From: Macrostomum hystrix
Lineage: Eukaryota; Platyhelminthes; Macrostomidae
DNA: 64,000 nt
Direction of reading: 5' to 3'
Assembly (NCBI GenBank): GCA_950097015.1
Contig: CATNEN010000039.1
Location: 20,453,501-20,517,500 of the forward strand
Below, in pieces: positions 12,401 to 21,400 of this stretch. Numbering within the stretch: position 1 is the stretch's first letter; each line of letters starts with the position of its first letter. The notes under the pieces were generated by a model. The model saw only the letters and a program-made list of their open reading frames with translations. It was not told the DNA's origin and made no database searches. The position numbers and the translations under genes were made by a program.

Positions 12401-15400
12401 TCGGAAAGGATTCGTGCAACGGGGATTGGAGTGCAAAGCCCGTGAGTTTGACAACTCCTTCGTAGCTTAATCCAAGAGAAAATCTGGGATTTTTACAGCT
12501 TGAACGAGGATAGATTGACAGCTTGAATCAGGATAGATTGACAGCTTGAACCAGAATAGATTGACAGCTTGAACCAGAATAGATTGACAGCTTGAACCAG
12601 GATAGATTGACAGCTTGAACCAGGATAGATTGACAGCTTGAAGCAGGATAGATTGACAGCTTGAACCAGGATAGATTGACAGCTTGAACCAGGATAGATT
12701 CACAGCTTGAACCAGGATAGATTGACAGCTTGAACCAGGATAGATTGACAGTTTGAACCAGGATAGATTGACAGCTTGAACCAGGATAGATTGACAGCTT
12801 GAACCAGGATAGATTGACAGCTTGAACCAGGATAGATTGACAGCTTGAAGCAGGATAGATTGACAGCTTGAACCAGGATAGATTCACAGCTTGAATCAAA
12901 AAAGACTTCTATACTTCTATTGTAGTGATTGACAGCTCGGTACAATCGCTATTTCTTCTTACATCTGCACCAATAATGCGAGATGTCACAGCGAATGTTA
13001 CTGTCATTGTACATGCTCGTCTGGTCAATGGAACTGTTAATCTAACAGAAGCAGCAGCACCGAGAACAAATTTTATCTTCGCAGCTCAGCTGAGGGGTGG
13101 CGGCATAAATGCTACAATTAGCAACACTCAATTGATCAGCGGTGATCCCGCTGCGGCGCGGTACATTGGTGAGGATTTTAATTTTTCACTGACACTGTCA
13201 GTGCGACTTCCCGCTGGCAGTGATTGCTTGAAGATCATTGACATCTGTATTGTCGCTCAGCCTGGTGATAGTGCTAGGTTTTTCGACTATCAGTTAATCA
13301 ACAACGAGGCCTGCATCGGATTCAGTAAAGTCTGCCAGCCTGCATTGGATGTTGAAGCATCTCTTAGGCTGGTGAGTTCTACAATCGTCACGCGCTCACT
13401 TCCGGCGATACTCACTCTTGAGACGCTCTTGATGTTAAGCCCCACCAGCTCTGTCCACGTGGCTGCGGTGCCCATGTTCGACGAAAACTTTGCAGTAAGT
13501 CTTTTTTGAGGACCTAATAATCGCTATAGCCTTTTAATATCATACTTTTTAACTTAATATCATTCTCTCGCTTAACCAGATGGCTTCGTTGTTGCTTTGT
13601 GCAGCCAACTGCACTGGCAGCAGCAACAGCTGCCTTCAGTCAGTGTGCGCACCAACGCTGCTTGAATGGAGTGCGATATCGTCTAGAGAAGCTATCGCGG
13701 CTGGTAGCTCAGGAAGAATACAGGCCAATGCTTCGACCACTCTAAATCTGAGCACGTGTGAGTCCTACAGCTTCATCTGCACTCAGATTTCGACCGGGGC
13801 CAACTCAAGCTTGACCTTTTCGAATGCTAGCGTCAGGGTGGCGTGTGTCCCTCTGATTAGAAATTGCACACCATTCGCTGACGTGGAGGTCTCTCAACTG
13901 ACCTTCGTGGTCAACAATGAGACTTGGATCAGGCGCTATCCCGCTAGCCTGACCGTCTCGAGTACCCTACGTATTCGTTCAGGGCTTCCTATTGAAGCCG
14001 TGCCATCGCCGCGCATAAATTTTCAGCCGATTGCTTACCTTGCCTCAACAGACATGGCTGTTACCGAGTCATCAAGCTCCAGATTCTGTGACCAAGTCTC
14101 TCTTCAACAGAGCCTTATTAACGGTAGCAGCATCGGTATAAACTGCATCTATGTGTTCAATGTGAGCGCGAACTCATGTTCAAATCTCAGGCAGCTCTGT
14201 GTACTTTACAACACCAGCTTTGGTCCTTCGTATACTGAGAGTGATTTCTCGAACAACCTGGCTTGTGTTGCTCTGCTCGGAAATCTGTCGTGCTCAGAAC
14301 TGTCAGTTGTCAATGCTAGCTGTCAAACCTCAGGCTCGCTGTTAGCGCCGAATGATACCTTGACTATCCAAGCGGCATGGCAAAGAGGGTCTGCCGTGCG
14401 AGTTACCTTAGCCTTCAGCAACCATCGCATTCTTACTTGGGATTGGCTCTCAGCTAGCCATGTCAATAGCTTTTATGCTCAATCGGTCCAGCTAAGCCTC
14501 ATATTCAGAGAGGATGTGGGCCTTTTCAACTTCACTTGCAGAATTGGAAATGAGGCCGGCGATTGGCAAAAAGTTGGCGACATTGTTGTGGCGCCTCAAC
14601 TTAAGGACTTCTTGCGACTTTCCATGGCGTACGTGCCCCAGCCTGTACCACTGAACGCAACGGTGAATTTAGAAATGGTAAGTAATAGATGGTCTAAACT
14701 TTACGCTCTTATAGACAGAATACAATAATTTCTACCCCTCTCTTTTAGATTCAAGGAAGCCCGGTTTCCAACTTGCCCGTTTCGTGTTATGCTCAACTCC
14801 AGCCTGGTTTTTACAGAAATTTCAGCCAGACAATTCTCCCAATGAAGAGTCACAATGAAGTTATCACATTTACGGATGACGCTCCGTATGCACTGGCCAA
14901 TATAACCTGCTGGAATCAGGTGTCTACAGTGACAGCAACATACTACGTCATCTTGCAGGAGAACATCACGCAGCTATGGTTTAATTCAAGCCAGTTGTTG
15001 GTGCCCACAAATCATACTTTCCAATTGTTGCTCAGTGTCAGCACTGGAAGCCATGTGACCTATCAGATAGACTTTGGCAATGGCACAAGTTCGATTGTAA
15101 CCGACGCACAGCTCCTGGCTTGGCGGGCTCCTGACATAGTAAACGTGTCCTACAACAATCCAGGGAGATATTTGATCAATATTGTCGCATCGAATTACCA
15201 TTCACGATCCGAGACCCGCAGTCTGAATGTTTTAGTACAAAATCCAGTTCGTCAACTGATGCTTCAGACGCCAAGATTTGTTGAACTATCTGCCCTAAAT
15301 GCTAGCATTCTGTTCACTCACCCTGATCCACAACCAACTAATGCTTCGTGCCGGGTTGCTTTTGGTAACATGTCTGCTATAGTGAATCTATCAGCATCAT

Positions 15401-18400
15401 CTATCCAACTGCCTTTGCGGTGCTACAGAGCACTGTTATTTGAACCAGAGTTCGTGAAGCTCACTTGCTGGAACCTAGTCTCTGAGATCGATGTGTCAAA
15501 CACGAGTGTCAGCTGTCAGGAGGCGGTGAATGGGTTGAACTGGACTGGACCAACGGCGCTTAGAAGGGCTGAGACTAGTTACTACTCACTGACTGTGACT
15601 TACGGTTCAGCGCTTCGTGCAGGAATGAACTGCGGTGACGGGCGAGTGATCTCGCTGACCGGTGTGCCAGGAAATACCTCAGTTCAGTACGCTTCAATCG
15701 GCAACTTTACCGCAGTTATATCTGTTTGGAACGATGTCAGCAATCAATCAACAACATTTGGTCCAGTAGTTGTGCAAGAGATTATAAGAGGTCTCGTCCT
15801 GGAGTACAATGCCAGTGTACTTTACACTCCCGCGGAAGTACATTTCCGTCTGACAAGCCCAATAGTCTCATTGACTAACGTACATTGTCTGTTCAGCTGG
15901 GCTGAGTTCGGCTCCCGTTATCTCTATCTAGACAGTATAGGCACTGTCGGCGAAGCGAGTCATGTCCAGGCATTTCCACGAGCTGCCTTAGGGCTCAGAA
16001 ATTTTAGTCTGAACTGCTCTAATCTGGTCTCATTTCAAACTGTACCTATAACCGTCGACATCATTCTCGACGCCGTGATAATTGGAAGCTTTCGAACCAA
16101 CGGATCAGCGTTACTATCCAATGCGACCTATTTCTTTCTCAACATCACTCGATTCGGCACCAATGGCTGCTTTGTAGTGAAATTCGGTGACTCAACTGCC
16201 GGTGTCAGCTTTGGAGTGCCTGACTTGTGTCAGGCTTATTCAGAATCTCGTGGCATAAACTTCACCGCGATTTCTTACGGGAACTTGTCCATTTCATTCA
16301 GTCATATTTATAGCAGATTAGGTAGCTTCTCCGCAACAATATTTGCCTTTAATCACGTTAGCAATGACACTGCTGAAACGCTGGCCCTCATAATGGACTG
16401 GATGTGCGATGTGCCCAAGCTAAACTTTTCGCACTCTGGTGTTCAGATAGCTCAGTTTGATCCTGGCATGCCCCTTAATCAGATGAGATCAACAGAACTT
16501 ATTGTTGAAGGTCTGGCCGAGTTGAACTGTTCTAAGACTAGCTCAACAATAAAACGTTGGCGCGTTGAAACTACCAGCGGTGTCGCTCTGAACCTGAGCT
16601 TTTCTGATTCCTTTACTTTTCGTCTCCCTGCGCGAACCCTTTGGTATGGCCTTTATAAGGTCGTCCTGAACTTGTCTATGGCGGATGTTTCACCCCCAGT
16701 TTCCAAAGAGTTCGCATTCTATATCAACATAACCAAGACGCCGTTGAGTGCTAACTTTAGCAGTTTGTCACCGATATCTGCTGCGTACAATCAGACTGTG
16801 AGATTGGAGCTGCTACCTCGGGATTGGGACGTCGAGTCAGGAAATCTCACTGCAATGTCGTTTCAATGGATTTGCATGCAGCAGTCGGAGCTTACATCAA
16901 ATCCGAACACCAGTCGCGTTAGTCCTCCGAGCAGTCAGGGTTTTATCGATTTTAGAGGCTGCTTTGGCAGCGGAGTGGGTGTGGTGTTCGAAGGAAGCGA
17001 CAACGCTGGGTCCTCGCTACTTCTCAATACCTATCACATGCTGCCGAACGTTTCATACGCTCTTCGGGTCACAGTTTTCAAGGACTCCAGGACAGTGTCA
17101 AGCGACTGGCAGATCTTTGTTCACCCCCAAGACGCAGCAGTAATAACCATAGTGTAAGTAGTTTCATTCATTCTGATGTCTAATCTCGTTCTTCTAAAAT
17201 TTACGGCTTGTAACTTAAATTCCGGCAAAATCTTTCTCTACACAGTTGCGAAGATAACTGCGCCGCAAAAGTGACTCCACGCAGCTCGCTTACTTACAAG
17301 GCATCATGCGAAGCAAACTGTGCTACTAAATTCTCTAATTTGAACTTCAACTGGGCAATGCGACAAGCACAGGCCAGTGGCTTTGACGACTTGGCTGCTG
17401 TCACAGAATCTGGTAAGTTAATCTGGTAATGGAATCTTTATCCAAGGTCGCTTTGTTTATAAAAAAATCAATGCACTTTAAAAAAAGTATCCTCATTTTA
17501 CATAGGCTTTCATGGTCCTGTACTTATCCGAAGAGCTAACACTCTTGTACCGGGTGTCGCTTATATAGTACAAGTCTCAGCACTTAGCTTCGCTCAGTAT
17601 AACTCAGCCACAGTTTCTAAGAATTTCATTGTTAATAAGCCTGCAAGCGGAGGAAACTGTACTATTCAACCACGTGAGGGCATCGCCATGGAGACGAAGT
17701 TTCGCATCTCGTGTTGGGGTTGGGTAGAGTTCAATGTGACGTCGACGAGACTGACATACGAGTATCGCATCAGGCCCAAAGGCAGCGTGCGCACCATCTT
17801 GCTCTTCTACGGTCCGACGGCAGTATCTCCTGAAGTTGTTCTGCCCGTTGGCTCGTCTATTCATGGATACAAATCGGATGCGTACATCAATGTAGTAGAC
17901 AGCGTTGGAGACAAAGTGGCATTCATATTCGACGTTAAGGTGAGTGCGCATTTAGCTTATTTGCTTCGTTAATCGATAAAATGTGCAAATTAACAACCGC
18001 CGATTTTTGACAGGTAAACGCGCCACCAATACCAGCCTCGGAGCTTCTGTCCGGCATCACAGCGATAATGGACGGCTCAAGCAACGAATTGAGTCAGCAT
18101 TTGAAAAGCGGCAATCAACAGGGAGCTGCGACCACCCTGATGTGCTTGACGTCTGTCATGAATGCTAAAAATGAAGATGCCGAAGGAGTGAACGCTACCA
18201 GCGAGAAGACGACAGAGTTTAATAAAAAAATGACTGAGGTAACTCCAGCGTTTTCTCGTTTGTAAATAGCCTGTGATCTTGTCGGAGATACTTATTTATT
18301 TTATTTATTTTCAGCTGCGCACAAAGTTGATCGCAGTGGTTGCTAACTTCAGCATCGATACTCCCGAGGATCTGGAACAGACGAATGATGTGCTTAGGAG

Positions 18401-21400
18401 TGCTATTCCTGCAGACAGAACCAGCCAAGTTACAATCGAATCACAGGTAATAAGGAAAATATAAGTTCTACCTTTACGAATGAAAACGTACAAGTTGCAC
18501 AACTTAACCGCATAGTGGAGTCATAACACAACCAATCGATTATTTTTCATTCAAAGGAACTTGGCGCTTCCAAGCTTCAGGAGATCACTAGCAGCTTTGG
18601 AAAATTTAAGGACCGACTGCCTGCTGACATTCAACCACTGATGGGCTCAGGTATGTTTAGCAGAAGATATACTGAGCTCAAAATCGGGAGACCAACTACT
18701 TCTGTAAAAATTAAGTCCTACTGTTTGAATACCTGAATTATTGTAGACATTGTCTTCACGGGTTCAAATATATGGTCTGCATCGGATTCCACGGCCAAAT
18801 TGGCAAACAATGAAACTGCAGGCTGCTCCCAAAACTCCTCACAATCCTCGTGTGCTGCAACGACGCCAGCCCCAGCTGCCCAAGCTGTAAATACGAAAGT
18901 CCGAGGCGTAATCGAGTCCGTGCTGACAACAGTCGAATCAGTTAGTGAAATTCTTCTGAACAGCTCTGGCTCCTACTCGATTTCGGATGCAGCTTTGTCA
19001 GTTCAAGGACTACGTCTAAATGGAAGCAGCGGTAACGTCAGTTTTCAGTCCGCTCACGGTGAGGCGACTTTGCCGCCAGCTCTTCTAAGCGGCTGTGACT
19101 CAGTCAAAGCCATCTTCTCTGGCCGCAGTCCGTATGTTTGGCAGCCGACAACATCCGTCGCTTCGTCAGTTCTCATGATAGAAAAGCGTGGCTGCCGCTC
19201 TCGTCGCGCTGTGGCGCCTTCCATCTCGGAAAGTTTTATATTTTCTCTACCTGCAACTGGCGTTGCGAGCAAAGCAGTGATTAATGCAACCCCCACGGAC
19301 CGCTGGCTAAGCTTTTATCATAGTGTGAACGTCACAAGTGGAGTCTTACAGGTGACTGTGCAGCCGCTGAATGCCAGTCAAGAGCTGCAAATATTCGTTC
19401 AGCTTGACCGCGTTCCAACGCCAATTGATTACTTTTTAAATGCTAGCAAAGGTTCATTTTACCTTCCTGCAGTCTCCAATGGTACGTATATGATTGGCAT
19501 CAAGCGAGCCGGCTGCTATCGAGAGACAAGCGGGGCATTGTCCTCGACGTGCTCGGACCCGAGCTTGTCCTACGAGTTTGGCCTCGCTCTGTACGACTGT
19601 CTGGTCTGGGACGCCTCGCTGGAGTCCTGGAGGGCGCCAGCAGCTGGCGGTGCTTCGTGCACCGTTGAAGCATCCGAGGTGCCGAATCGACCGCGTTTCG
19701 TCAGCAACCTATTTGGAAGCCTTGGCGCGGGCATGAATGTGCTGCCGAATCTCATCGACTTTGGTACACTGTTCCAGAACTGGCAGGGAAAGTTAGCTGA
19801 CAGCGCGGCGGTAGTAGGAACCGTTGTGGCTTTGTGGATAATTTTCATTCCAATTGCAGTATTTTTGCGTCGTGTGGATAATAAGGACAACTTAAAGGTT
19901 AGTCAATAGCTCTTTGCTATCAGCTGCAGCACTTAGGGGTTCTGTCTCCGATACGAGACTATCGTAAACGATAGGTTAGAATAGTTTCCAATCTGGGGAG
20001 ACAAGTGACAAATGAGTTCATAATTCGCTATTTAATTACGTACAATTTTCTAATTAAAAGGGCTTCGGAAACTGACAAAATTGTGGGGTAATGCTTCAAT
20101 TTTCTTTGTAGTGGGTGGTGATTATTCGTATAGTTCAGACTTTTGAAAACCTCAAAACTTCAAAAAAACAATAATATTCTGTATTCTAGATTGGGGGGCA
20201 ACTCTACTCAAAGCCCAAAACCAAAAAACTCAATTAATACACACACATATTTGTCATTTTAGTTCCAGTACTTGCCTTTGGTCGACGATCATAACAATAA
20301 ATTCGTGTACAAGATCGATGTTTTCACTGCCAGCGAAAGGCGAATGGGCGGCACCAACGGATGCCCATTGCTTTCCGTTGGCGGCGAACTTCACAGAGTG
20401 CCAATACGAATTCTTTCCGATGGAGTACGAAAAGTAGGTAGCAGTAAATTCGTTTATTGACTTGCTAAAAACCTAAGAATCCTTATTTTTACCATCTTAT
20501 TATCAGAACTTCCAGACAGGAGACATCAATCACTTCACAATGACATCGGCTAAGCATCTGGGTGATATTCTCGAGATTGGAATCGCGCTCGAAGGTCAGC
20601 GTCCAATAACTCCCTGGAAATTGAGAAGGATCGTAATTACTGATTTGCTTTATAACGTCAGGTTTGTTGTTTATTTTACACTGCGCTCGAATAACTAGCT
20701 CGTAAAAAACTCTCGGGTGTTCATGTCAAAGTATGCCATTATTTTTGTTTTCAGTTACATTTTCCCAACATCAGAAACGATAAGTCCGTACCAGCCGCCC
20801 TTAAGTATTCAGCTAGCGAACAAGGAGCAGCTGGCATTTCAGCAGCACTTTGTGAGGACCAGCTTGTCGCGAAAGTTTCTGGATGATCATCTGTGGATGT
20901 CAGTGGTAAAGCGCAAGACAGATACAAACTTTACGAGGCTGCAACGATTCGGGGTCTGCTTCTGTCTGCTCTTCATGACCATGATATCCAATGCCATGTT
21001 CTACGGCGTGGGCGAAGGGGGCCAGTCAGCGTCTGACTACCTCATCATCGGACCCATCAAGCTATCAATCAATACACTCGTCACATCGATCCTTGGGGCA
21101 GTTGTTGTCGTACCCGTGTCAGCCGCTGTCACCATCTTCTTCTTGAAGTCGAAGCGACGATCACCGAACGACATTGCACCGGAGCCTAGTGCTGCCGAAC
21201 TGGAGAAGAAGATGAAGAACGAAGAGCGAAGAGAACGATATGACTACGAGCTGCAGGTCCAACAAGATTCGGTAAGTTGCCCAGTAACCAAATAATCTCT
21301 CGCTATTCTTGGTACTAGGTGGAGCAACCTTTTTAAGATCCGCTTTTGAGGACGATTGCAGTAAAACTAAATTATATGCGCCTGTACAGTAAAGCTATAT

